From Treponema sp. (GTDB lineage Bacteria; Spirochaetota; Spirochaetia; Treponematales; Breznakiellaceae): a stretch of 9,758 nt of DNA. Under the pieces are notes generated by a model that worked only from the letters and a program-made list of their open reading frames with translations, had not been told where the DNA came from and did no database searches. The translations under genes were made by a program, and so were the position numbers. This document shows positions 1 to 6,543 of this stretch, one piece after another; the stretch's first letter is position 1, and each line of letters starts with the position of its first letter. The stretch is from NCBI GenBank assembly GCA_031284105.1, contig JAITAN010000019.1, positions 1 to 9,758 on the forward strand, given 5' to 3'.

Positions 1-10
1 CCGTCCCATG

Positions 11-778
11 TCAGGAAGTCTGTTCCGGTACGGTCAGAATGGCCGCGCTTTCTATGACCCGCGGCTTTTTCAGCCCGCCGCTTCCGGAGCCGCTGAACTG
101 CGTCCGTATCTCCGCTTTCCATGCGCCGGCGCTCAGTGCAGGCAGTACCCCAAGCACTTTTGACGCCGTGTTCCCCCCGAGATGGCCTTCTACCTTCACC
201 CTATGCGTAGCATCCTCCGCGGATACGAAATATACGCCGATCTCGGGGTCGTCTCCGGCTATTTTTATCTTGCGCCCCGCTATGCTGAATATGCCGCCGG
301 GGGTAAGCGCATCGTTCACCGATTCCGTGGTTATGTCCGTAACTTCATCGATATAGCCGCCGGCGTTCGCCACGCCTTCCACCTCCACCGCGATATGTTC
401 CGTAAGGGCGCGGAGCGGGGCGCGGGAGCGGAACCGGAAGGTTACCGGATGCTTTTCCGTATCATGACCTTCGGTAACCTTGTCGAATGTACCGCCTACG
501 TTAGGGTGAATCGAGAAGTACCCCGTGTTGACGGCGAAACCGTCGCAGAGTTGATACGCGGCTTCGTCAAGGAACCGTTTTACATACCCCACGAGGTCGT
601 CGTAGTTGCCGGTGAATCCGCCTCTGGTCTTGAGGGCGGCGCAGATCTCCTCGATGGAAAGGCACGCCTCGTTAATCGTACGCGCAAGATAGGCGCCTTC
701 TACATTGAGAAGATAATTGGGGTAGAGTTTTACGCGGATGCGGTGTAAAATCTCAGGTATGGCATTAATGAGCGCCAT
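11..778 (-). CDS. HU-like DNA-binding protein with C-terminal DUF4469 domain
   Basis: A 255-residue protein. The N-terminal part (about residues 1-135, beginning MALINAIPEILHRIRVKLYP) resembles the HU/IHF-like DNA-binding domain family found in Bacteroidetes and treponemes. The C-terminal part (about 150-250) has the DUF4469 pattern: GGIFSIAGRKIKIAGDDPEIGVYFV and a terminal KPRVIES strand. The family is thought to bind DNA; its cellular role is not established and I infer none beyond that. The frame stays open to 835, but ATG at 778 is chosen because AAGGAGG lies just upstream (784-790) and the family signature begins there. It is transcribed alone, 291 bp downstream of the preceding gene, from its own promoter, with a palindrome at the transcription start that suggests repression or autoregulation. 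No signal peptide or membrane segment is seen. Family assignment is from recognition, not a search. Confidence 0.85.
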   Translation of the reverse strand: MALINAIPEILHRIRVKLYPNYLLNVEGAYLARTINEACLSIEEICAALKTRGGFTGNYDDLVGYVKRFLDEAAYQLCDGFAVNTGYFSIHPNVGGTFDKVTEGHDTEKHPVTFRFRSRAPLRALTEHIAVEVEGVANAGGYIDEVTDITTESVNDALTPGGIFSIAGRKIKIAGDDPEIGVYFVSAEDATHRVKVEGHLGGNTASKVLGVLPALSAGAWKAEIRTQFSGSGSGGLKKPRVIESAAILTVPEQTS

Positions 779-783
779 AGCAA

Positions 784-790
784 CCTCCTT
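784..790 (-). promoter_or_regulatory. Strong Shine-Dalgarno that decides the start of the HU-like gene
   Basis: The minus strand reads AAGGAGG, followed by TTGCT and then ATG at 778. This is near the consensus at good spacing, and rules against the upstream in-frame start at 835, which falls inside the predicted -10 box. Confidence 0.85.
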
Positions 791-802
791 ACTTTTTAGC
801 GT

Positions 803-827
803 ATTTAACGCCGATGCCGCGTTAAAT
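803..827 (-). promoter_or_regulatory. Perfect 9-bp inverted repeat at the predicted transcription start (operator or 5' UTR hairpin)
   Basis: Arms ATTTAACGC (803-811) and GCGTTAAAT (819-827) are exact reverse complements around a 7-nt spacer. The dyad begins about 8 bp downstream of the -10 box, so it covers roughly +1 to +25 of the transcript. This placement suits a repressor operator; as RNA it could form a hairpin before the ribosome binding site. Which of the two applies is not decided by the sequence. Confidence 0.65.
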
Positions 828-834
828 GGTGTCA

Positions 835-863
835 ATTCTATAACAACGTATGTACCGTGTCAA
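835..863 (-). promoter_or_regulatory. Sigma-70-type promoter of the HU-like gene
   Basis: On the minus strand, TTGACA (858-863) is followed by exactly 17 bp and then TAGAAT (835-840), five of six matches to the -10 consensus. Predicted start of transcription is near 828. It is about 60 bp from the start codon and is oriented correctly. Confidence 0.75.
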
Positions 864-892
864 GAAGAGGTATATATCGGGGGGATACGTGC

Positions 893-922
893 GTTTTCTA
901 TAGTTTTCTATAGTTTTCTATA
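893..922 (-). repeat. Three copies of a 10-bp repeat upstream of the HU-like promoter
   Basis: The plus strand reads GTTTTCTATA three times in a row without a mismatch (minus strand TATAGAAAAC). The repeat lies 30 bp upstream of the -35 box. A-tracts at helical period would be expected to curve DNA; a slipping tandem repeat could also vary in copy number. It shares the core TAGAAAA and the 10-bp period with the repeat at 8813-8846. Confidence 0.9.
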
Positions 923-999
923 GAGGCATCCGGTACCTTCGGCGCCATTTCAATACGCGGCATTTCGGATACGGAGCAGCGGCGTCCGTTCCATGGTTC

Positions 1000-1038
1000 A
1001 TGCGGCCAGCCGCATCCCCGCGTGACCGTGCGGACGGT
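1000..1038. other. Two small GC-rich hairpins downstream of the flagellar operon
   Basis: ATGCGGC (1000-1006) and GCCGCAT (1009-1015) form a perfect dyad with a 2-bp centre. ACCGT (1025-1029) and ACGGT (1034-1038) form a second one with a 4-bp loop. They follow the stop codon of the last operon gene (1070) and might slow or end transcription, but neither is followed by a T run, so they are not typical intrinsic terminators. Apart from these and the promoter elements I see nothing in 779-1069. Confidence 0.35.
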
Positions 1039-1069
1039 TGAACGCCTATCGGGATGCCGGCCGCTCTTT

Positions 1070-1666
1070 TCAGTCGGGAATACGCGGAACGGTGTGTACA
1101 GAGCGCGTAGTACGGGTAACACGGCGTTTAATTTCCGCATACCACACCGATTTACCGGTAAAATATTCGCAGAACGCACCCAAACTTACGCCTGTAATAA
1201 AGCCCGCTCCTAAAAACGGCGGCGTAATATACACGACGCTTTTCCCAAACACAAAAAAAGACGCCAGAAAGAGTTGGCTCACGTTGGAAAGCATGGCGCC
1301 TGCGGTACCAATTCCAATAAAACCGATGCGGCTTCCGCATAGCCGGCGTAGGAAAAACATCGTGAAAGCCGACAGTACGGTGCCGGTAAGCGAAAAAAGA
1401 AACACATAGGAAAAGAGCGTGCCTGTAACCAGCGCCTGTCCCAGAATCTTAATCAGTACTAGCAGAAAGAAATCGCCCCATCCGCATAAGTCCAGGGCAA
1501 GCATCAAAGGAAGATTCGCAATGCCGATCCGCATGAATGGTAGGGGTTTGGGGATCATGTATTCGATGGATGAGAGAAAGAGGCAGAGCGCGCCTAGAAG
1601 AGCAATGGGCTTGACCGCGTCAAGCCGAGCGGTACCGCCAACGCGGGCCTTACCATGTGGTTGCAT
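1070..1666 (-). CDS. Gx transporter family / heptaprenyl diphosphate synthase component I-like membrane protein
   Basis: A 198-residue polytopic membrane protein with about five hydrophobic segments (roughly residues 19-38, 47-85, 87-106, 115-140 and 144-169). The stretch YMIPKPLPFMRIGIANLPLM (36-55) is the hallmark of the Gx_transp family, often labelled heptaprenyl diphosphate synthase component I. Proteins of this family are commonly found next to NusG-domain-II proteins, as here. Transport versus support of isoprenoid synthesis is unresolved for the family. ATG at 1666 is chosen because AAGGG precedes it; a GTG at 1690 (206 residues) is possible but has no clear Shine-Dalgarno. The gene overlaps the end of the preceding one by 17 nt, which suggests translational coupling. 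The tail after residue 172 is basic and probably cytoplasmic. Confidence 0.82.
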   Translation of the reverse strand: MQPHGKARVGGTARLDAVKPIALLGALCLFLSSIEYMIPKPLPFMRIGIANLPLMLALDLCGWGDFFLLVLIKILGQALVTGTLFSYVFLFSLTGTVLSAFTMFFLRRLCGSRIGFIGIGTAGAMLSNVSQLFLASFFVFGKSVVYITPPFLGAGFITGVSLGAFCEYFTGKSVWYAEIKRRVTRTTRSVHTVPRIPD

Positions 1667-2081
1667 CAAGCCCTTCCCCGTTTCTTTCACCGCTTTCTAT
1701 GACCACGAAAGCATTATTCGGCAGACATGCTACCCACTGCCCCGCGGCGTTGATATGCCCTTGTGCAACACAGGTCTGATTAGCGCACGGGGATGACAGC
1801 ACACGCGCCTTGTTCCCGTGAATCTCCACCACCGTGTCTCCCAAGGGCCCGGCAACCGTTACGGTCTCTTCCGCGTCCAAAGGGAATATCCATGTATCGT
1901 CTTCTCCACGGATACTCACCCGTACACCATTATATGGTTTTGCGTAACCAACAAAAGCAGATAAAACAACCATTCCCAGAGAAAGAAGCGCCACTACCGC
2001 ATCCAGCGGCTTGAATAAAATCGGGGAATTCTTAGAAAAGAGGGAAAAGATAGGAAACAAGGGAAATACCGCTTTACTCAC
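1650..2081 (-). CDS. NusG domain II-containing membrane-anchored protein
   Basis: A 143-residue protein with one hydrophobic helix (about 28-46) after a short N-terminal segment, followed by a beta-rich domain of the NusG_II family (about 52-132). Typical signs are the pattern SSPCANQTCVAQGHI with Cys99 and Cys104, and VACLPNNAFVVIE with Cys119. The domain should face the outside of the membrane. Such proteins are not the transcription factor NusG itself; they occur with Gx-type membrane proteins and electron-transport genes, but the molecular job is unknown. The start is GTG, 3 nt after the stop of the preceding gene and without a good Shine-Dalgarno, so re-initiation is likely. No alternative start is better supported. 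Confidence 0.8.
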   Translation of the reverse strand: MSKAVFPLFPIFSLFSKNSPILFKPLDAVVALLSLGMVVLSAFVGYAKPYNGVRVSIRGEDDTWIFPLDAEETVTVAGPLGDTVVEIHGNKARVLSSPCANQTCVAQGHINAAGQWVACLPNNAFVVIESGERNGEGLDATTW

Positions 2082-2084
2082 GCG

Positions 2085-2702
2085 TTATGAACGCTGTTCG
2101 GCGATGGCTATGGCAAGCTCGACTTCGGATATGCTCATGCCCAGCCGAGCCGCTATCAAGTTAGGAGAAAACCCTGCCTTGGATAGTTCCGCAATCTGTT
2201 CAAGCGCGGACTTTTGTTCGTCGTGAATCGTATGCGGCGCTTCTTGCGGTTGATCTTCGCCGGTTCCGTGTTGTTCGCCGCTTTCGGCGCTATATTCCTC
2301 ATGTTCCTCTTGTCGTAAAGGTCGGGCGCCGGCTTCACCCTCCGGCGCATTCTGTACCGTCGAGTTATACGCATTGACACGCGCTTCTACAAGCCGTTTT
2401 CGTCCAAGTTCGGCATACATATCCTCATTCGCGCGGCGTTTCGCCACTTCCTGATCGTACAGCAAGATACGTTTATCAACATCGTCTAACAGCGTCCTAA
2501 TCGTCTTGATTCTATCTTCAATGAGCGTCGCATCACGATCCGTCGCGACATCTATTTCGGCGATCAATTTGGACACCTCATCTTTGAATTCCGCCAAGAT
2601 ACGTTCCTGTCCTGTTCTGCGCCGCATATATGTATTGCAGTATATAAAGAAAAGCGCGCATAAACCAAGACTAACGATAGAAATAATCGTACTAGTATCC
2701 AT
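2085..2702 (-). CDS. Membrane-anchored coiled-coil protein with C-terminal helix-turn-helix, SwrB-like layout
   Basis: A 205-residue protein of three parts: an N-terminal membrane helix (about 4-24, followed by the basic stop-transfer MRRR), a charged region likely to form a coiled coil (about 30-95), an acidic Gln/Glu-rich linker (about 115-160), and a C-terminal three-helix segment (163-203, SALEQIAELSKAG, SPNLIAARLGMS, ISEVELAIAI) that looks like a small helix-turn-helix. This is the architecture of the Bacillus swarming protein SwrB, which is encoded just after sigD in the fla/che operon and helps the flagellar export apparatus. Here too the gene is in a flagellar operon downstream of the sigma factor. 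Orthology is inference from layout and context. ATG lies 1 nt after the stop of the preceding gene, with only a weak GCGGG before it. Confidence 0.75.
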   Translation of the reverse strand: MDTSTIISIVSLGLCALFFIYCNTYMRRRTGQERILAEFKDEVSKLIAEIDVATDRDATLIEDRIKTIRTLLDDVDKRILLYDQEVAKRRANEDMYAELGRKRLVEARVNAYNSTVQNAPEGEAGARPLRQEEHEEYSAESGEQHGTGEDQPQEAPHTIHDEQKSALEQIAELSKAGFSPNLIAARLGMSISEVELAIAIAEQRS

Positions 2703-2703
2703 C

Positions 2704-3024
2704 TTACCCGCTTATATCGACATTCTTCCCTAATTGAGGATCCCATAGGGTAGGAACATCGCCTTCTTCGTGCTTTTTATCATGGCGCCGTTCTCCATCT
2801 TTTCCGGCAAACCTCTGTGAACCCCGGTCGCTTACCGCTTCGGCGCCCTCACCGATATTATGAGATTCATGTACCGCTTGAATATTCGCTTCGGTTTTCT
2901 CTTGTATTCTGATATTCTGCAACGCCTGCTGTATGACCATCCCTTCTTTTTGCACGGTCTGAGACTTTCCTATTGAGTCAAGCTGATTAAACATAACCTG
3001 TAGATCAAGCGGTTGAATTGCCAT
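2704..3024 (-). CDS. Conserved-style hypothetical protein, 106 residues
   Basis: A small soluble protein with no signal peptide or membrane helix. Residues 1-50 are helical in character (LQVMFNQLDSIGKSQTVQKEGMVIQQALQ); the middle is charged and His/Lys rich (about 65-90); the end has a compact motif, LWDPQLGKNVDISG. I do not recognise a named family. It begins 5 nt after the fapA stop and ends 1 nt before the next start, so it is tightly embedded in the flagellar operon and is probably co-translated. The tight spacing and the conserved-looking tail support a real gene despite its size. A role in flagellar assembly is suggested only by position. Confidence 0.7.
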   Translation of the reverse strand: MAIQPLDLQVMFNQLDSIGKSQTVQKEGMVIQQALQNIRIQEKTEANIQAVHESHNIGEGAEAVSDRGSQRFAGKDGERRHDKKHEEGDVPTLWDPQLGKNVDISG

Positions 3025-3029
3025 CTTTT

Positions 3030-4988
3030 TCAGTCATCCACGTATTCAGGCTCTCTCTTTGCGTCTTTGTCAGGCTCTTCATATTTAACGGCGCGAATAA
3101 GATTGCCTTCCAAGATAAAGGTTGCGGACCGGTATTCATTGCGTATATTCTCAACCACATCGCGGACAATGATTTTGGTGCCCGCATATATTATATTTGC
3201 AATGGACACCCGTCCCCGCGTCTTGATCGCGTTCTGTTCTTCCTGCTTTTGATTTAATTCTTTATCGATATTCTGCAATTCACTAGTCAAATTGTTTCTC
3301 TGATCCATGAGTTCGTTCAGTAAAAACTCTTTATCTTCAGGAAGGTTCTTTCTTTGGGCTTTTATGTTGATGAGCGCCTGCAATTCGGCTTGTACGTCTT
3401 CAAGTTCCTTTTCACTACTTGACTTTTTAAGCAGCAGTTGATCAATAGCTTCTTTTATCTTGGGATCGATACCTACTTCACAGACGGTTTCTGTACTGCC
3501 GGATGAACTGCCTATGATCTGTGCATTGATTTCCTCAGAAGCCCTGAGTCTTCCGCCCACGATGCGCGCGCGTTTTCCCTGACACACGATCCGCTTATAA
3601 GCATCCACCTGCGAATTGATGATACCGTCAGATACTACGACCATGTCGCCGGCATCAATAATAGCGTTTTCTATGAAACGCGCCCATATAGATTTTCCTG
3701 CCTTCACATGACCGGTAGACTTCCCCGTTATGCCTTGAGCGACAATAACATCGCCTTCAGCTTCCAACTCGGCGCGCTCGACGGTACCTTTTACCTCAAT
3801 GTTTCCGGCTGCTTTTACAGAAAAACCATCTTCCACATTTCCGGTAATCACAACAGTACCCAAGAAAATGATATTGCCGGTCTTAAGGCACACATTACCC
3901 TCTACCACAAATACCGGCTCAACGTTGATAACCCCGCCGGCAAGCATGACCTGTCCGTTAATATCGGCAAGAATCACCCGTCCGTCTTTGTCCGCATGCA
4001 CGTTTTTCCCAATCGGCAACGGAATGTCCACGCCGTCCTTTGCTGGAAGATAGTCGCCTTTAACCGTCTTTCCCTTTATAGCCTCTTGAGCCGGAATTTT
4101 TACGGCAACCGGTTGATTTTCGACTACATTTTGGATGATCTGGAGATCCTTAAAGTCAACCTTACCGTCGCGGCTTTCCCGCAAACGAATCTTGTTCGGA
4201 TTGGTTTCAAATTTGTATTCTATGTAAGCATTCCGCCCATTGACTTCCTTTGTACCTTCCGCAACCAAAACCGGCGTCTTATAGACAGGGTAATCTACAA
4301 ATCGTTCTATAACGTCTTTTTTAATTCCGTACACCACGCGGTTATTACGCAGAAAGCTGGTGATAACATCATAGGAAAGATCGCTACCCCTCGCACCTGC
4401 CGGTTCTACAATTATGGAAGCTTTCATGTCATTATCCGTGATTTCTATTCTCATGCTGCTGTCATGGCTGTAGTTACGCTCAAAGGTCCCAACTTTAACA
4501 TATATGCCTTCAGCTTCCTTGACAACAGAGCGGACGATTTCTTTGTCAACATCTTTAACAAACCGGTCATTAAGCGCCTGTACCGCCATTGCTTCGATGG
4601 CGAATCTGCCCGATCCGGCAGGGGGTTTTACTTTAAGCATCACTCCCTCGGCGGTTAAACGGACAAAAACTTCTCCATCCGTGTTTACTGCAACCACTGA
4701 AGCGATTTCTCCATCCGCGCCTACGCCGCCGGTACTGGTCCTTGTTACCTGCGCCGCAGCCTTACCGTAGGCTTTGATTTTCCAATCTTTTTTTCCAGCG
4801 CCCAAAATACCATTGAATCCCCGTTCAATCACTTCGTATTCAATGTGGCGTAGCGGAAGATCGAGCAGGGTGCTGGCTTCCGCAAGGGCGGCATCTAATG
4901 TCGGACCTTCGGACTCAACACTATGAATCGTTCTATCCAGTTCAAGCTGTTCTTTCATCAATTGTTGTAGTTTGACAAAATCTATCAC
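3030..4988 (-). CDS. fapA: FapA (DUF342) flagellar assembly protein with N-terminal Jag-N-like domain
   Basis: A 652-residue cytoplasmic protein. About residues 22-75 resemble the Jag-N domain (VESEGPTLDAALAEASTLLD, then GFNGILGAGKKDWKIKAYG). About 150-340 is the DUF342 N-terminal part. About 340-495 contains repeated short beta strands (GNVCLKTGNIIFLGTVVITGNV, AAGNIEVKGTVERAELEAEG, GDMVVVSDGIINSQVDAYK), as expected for the polymer-like beta-helix of FapA. About 508-590 is a long charged coiled coil (KELEDVQAELQALINIKAQR), followed by a beta-rich tail. In Vibrio, FapA takes part in flagellar assembly and polar localisation; the exact role in spirochaetes is unknown. Translation starts at GTG, supported by a strong Shine-Dalgarno. 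The gene follows the sigma factor by 54 nt. Confidence 0.9.
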   Translation of the reverse strand: MIDFVKLQQLMKEQLELDRTIHSVESEGPTLDAALAEASTLLDLPLRHIEYEVIERGFNGILGAGKKDWKIKAYGKAAAQVTRTSTGGVGADGEIASVVAVNTDGEVFVRLTAEGVMLKVKPPAGSGRFAIEAMAVQALNDRFVKDVDKEIVRSVVKEAEGIYVKVGTFERNYSHDSSMRIEITDNDMKASIIVEPAGARGSDLSYDVITSFLRNNRVVYGIKKDVIERFVDYPVYKTPVLVAEGTKEVNGRNAYIEYKFETNPNKIRLRESRDGKVDFKDLQIIQNVVENQPVAVKIPAQEAIKGKTVKGDYLPAKDGVDIPLPIGKNVHADKDGRVILADINGQVMLAGGVINVEPVFVVEGNVCLKTGNIIFLGTVVITGNVEDGFSVKAAGNIEVKGTVERAELEAEGDVIVAQGITGKSTGHVKAGKSIWARFIENAIIDAGDMVVVSDGIINSQVDAYKRIVCQGKRARIVGGRLRASEEINAQIIGSSSGSTETVCEVGIDPKIKEAIDQLLLKKSSSEKELEDVQAELQALINIKAQRKNLPEDKEFLLNELMDQRNNLTSELQNIDKELNQKQEEQNAIKTRGRVSIANIIYAGTKIIVRDVVENIRNEYRSATFILEGNLIRAVKYEEPDKDAKREPEYVDD

Positions 4989-4993
4989 GGTTG

Positions 4994-5001
4994 CCTCCTT
5001 T
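4994..5001 (-). promoter_or_regulatory. Strong Shine-Dalgarno deciding the GTG start of fapA
   Basis: The minus strand reads AAAGGAGG, then CAACC and GTG at 4988. It is the best ribosome binding site inside the operon, and supports the GTG start in spite of the rarer codon. Confidence 0.85.
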
Positions 5002-5010
5002 GAAAGTTAC

Positions 5011-5030
5011 AGGTTATAGCACCTTATAGC
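5011..5030 (-). repeat. Two-copy 10-bp repeat between the sigma gene and fapA
   Basis: The plus strand reads AGGTTATAGC then ACCTTATAGC, so TTATAGC recurs at a 10-bp step. It fills much of the only sizeable gap inside the operon (4989-5042). It could be chance or part of an internal promoter (TATAA on the minus strand); no matching -35 box is clear. Confidence 0.4.
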
Positions 5031-5042
5031 TTAAAATCTCTC

Positions 5043-5831
5043 TTATACAAGCCCCTTCCGCGCATTGGTCAATTTAGCCTTCAAATGAAGTATCGCCTTT
5101 GAATGAAGTTGCGACACCCTAGACTCCGTAACGTTCAAAACCTGACCAATTTCTTTAAGGGTCAAACCATTATAATAGTATAACACGAGTATTTTTCGCT
5201 CCTTTTCGGGTAATTCTTTGATATATTCCTTAAGTACCCGCTTAGTTTCGGATTTCTCGGTAATTACATCGGGGTTAAGGCTAGAGGGAGCCTCGATACT
5301 CTCCCCAATAGAAATCTTGTCGTTCTCATCACCGGAAAACCACACATCACTTAAAGAAAGCATAGTAGTTGATGTCGTTTTTGTTAAGAGTTTGAGATAC
5401 TCTTCTTCTTTAAGCCCGAGCGATAGCGCAATCTCCCGATCTGTCGCAACCCTGCCAAGCTGCGCCTCAAGCGTGCCGATGGCATCCTCAATTTCCCGCG
5501 CCTTCTGACGTACCGAACGTGGAACCCAATCTATTGAACGAAGTTCATCAATAATAGCGCCTCGAATACGGGTAACGGCGTATGTTTTGAACTTAACGCC
5601 CTTTTTGGGATCGAATTTATCTATAGCGTCCAAGAGCCCGAAAACACCGAAACCGACAAGATCATCAAACTCCACTGTAGGCGGCATCCCCACCGCAACC
5701 CTGCCCGCTACGTATTTTACCAATGGCGCATATTGCTTAATAAAAAATTCCCGAATTTTCGGATCTCTTGCCTTACGATACTCAATCCAGTGTTCGTCTT
5801 CTGTTCTTTGCTCAAGAGGGATATTCCCCAT
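5043..5831 (-). CDS. whiG: RNA polymerase sigma factor of the FliA/WhiG (sigma-28) family
   Basis: A 262-residue sigma factor with all group 3 regions: sigma-2 (about 28-98, including FDDLVGFGVFGLLDAIDKFDP and FKTYAVTRIRGAIIDELRSID), then DWVPRSVRQKARE, sigma-3 (about 105-150) and sigma-4 (about 205-253, LPEKERKILVLYYYNGLTLKEIGQ, VTESRVSQLHSKAI). The family directs transcription of late flagellar, motility and chemotaxis genes. Location between flhG and fapA agrees. Two starts are possible: ATG at 5843 overlaps the preceding stop as ATGA but has no Shine-Dalgarno; ATG at 5831, 4 codons later, has GAGG at good distance and is preferred here. No anti-sigma factor FlgM is visible in the window. 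Length is normal for the family. Confidence 0.95.
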   Translation of the reverse strand: MGNIPLEQRTEDEHWIEYRKARDPKIREFFIKQYAPLVKYVAGRVAVGMPPTVEFDDLVGFGVFGLLDAIDKFDPKKGVKFKTYAVTRIRGAIIDELRSIDWVPRSVRQKAREIEDAIGTLEAQLGRVATDREIALSLGLKEEEYLKLLTKTTSTTMLSLSDVWFSGDENDKISIGESIEAPSSLNPDVITEKSETKRVLKEYIKELPEKERKILVLYYYNGLTLKEIGQVLNVTESRVSQLHSKAILHLKAKLTNARKGLV

Positions 5832-5839
5832 TATCACCC

Positions 5840-6535
5840 TCATTCTTGTCGTAGTATGGTTTTTATCGCGCCTGCGAGTTTTACGGGGTCGTAATTTTTT
5901 CCCACAAATTCAGCCGCCTTTCCAGAACGTTTTTGGGAATGCGGCTTAAACAATTCATCTTCTCTTTTCTCGACAAAAGCGTCAACCATGCTTTCCTCCA
6001 TATCGGACAGCGTCCCGTCTTTTAACGGCATGGCTGTATTTGTAAAAAGATCCGCCTTTTCGTCTGACGGCGAATGCGCCGCCAAAGAATCCGTTCCGCT
6101 ATCCATCGTTTCAGTATAGCCGCTTTTGGGATCCTGATCTAGTAGTCTGCTTGCCGGCAACGCGCCCGACAGCGCATCATTCGAAGCGCCAACGGAGACC
6201 GCTCCGGTTTTTGCAGTTTCCGCGCCTTCTACGGTCCCAGCCGGTGCGCCGTCTGTAATTTCAGTGGTTTCAGAGAGTTTTACACCTGAATCATCCGACA
6301 CAGAAATATCTACATAAGAACCGGCAGGCTGTATATTTCCGTCCATAGCAGTCGCCGCATCAATCAAAAAACGTTCCGTAACCAGATGAATAAGTTCTGA
6401 CAACACGAAAGAAAGCAGGGCAAAAACAAAGGCGCGGACGAAGAGCATCGGAAAACCGGCTCTACCGATAATTCCGACAACGAAGGATAAAAGAAAGGAG
6501 CCGCCCGCAATGATACCGCTTGTTTTTACATGCAT
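5840..6535 (-). CDS. Two-helix membrane protein of the flagellar cluster, function unknown
   Basis: A 231-residue protein with two N-terminal hydrophobic helices (about 7-24 and 30-48, GIIAGGSFLLSFVVGIIG and LFVRAFVFALLSFVLSELI). A long, low-complexity acidic and Ser/Thr/Ala-rich region follows (about 65-175), then a more conserved-looking C-terminal patch (176-231: DMEESMVDAFVEKREDELF, then NYDPVKLAGAIKTILRQ). The tail is probably cytoplasmic and may be the interacting part. I do not recognise a characterised family, though treponemes appear to carry a similar protein between flhG and the sigma gene. The start is ATG at 6535; its Shine-Dalgarno GAGG overlaps the flhG stop codon, so translation of the two is coupled. 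Its end overlaps the sigma gene region. Confidence 0.8.
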   Translation of the reverse strand: MHVKTSGIIAGGSFLLSFVVGIIGRAGFPMLFVRAFVFALLSFVLSELIHLVTERFLIDAATAMDGNIQPAGSYVDISVSDDSGVKLSETTEITDGAPAGTVEGAETAKTGAVSVGASNDALSGALPASRLLDQDPKSGYTETMDSGTDSLAAHSPSDEKADLFTNTAMPLKDGTLSDMEESMVDAFVEKREDELFKPHSQKRSGKAAEFVGKNYDPVKLAGAIKTILRQE

Positions 6536-6543
6536 CGTTCACC

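Noticed and set aside
182..748. 188-residue open frame on the plus strand
   Set aside because: It is antisense to the HU-like gene, which has a recognisable family, promoter and Shine-Dalgarno.
1000..1015. Intrinsic terminator of the flagellar operon
   Set aside because: The dyad is perfect, but no T run follows in either direction, so only an unspecified hairpin is annotated.
898..1179. 93-residue minus-strand frame between the Gx and HU-like genes
   Set aside because: It overlaps the Gx gene end in another frame, is rich in Arg, Pro and Cys, and has no ribosome binding site.
3708..4658. 316-residue open frame on the plus strand
   Set aside because: It lies wholly antisense to fapA, whose domains and ribosome binding site are clear; its composition is that of a shadow frame.
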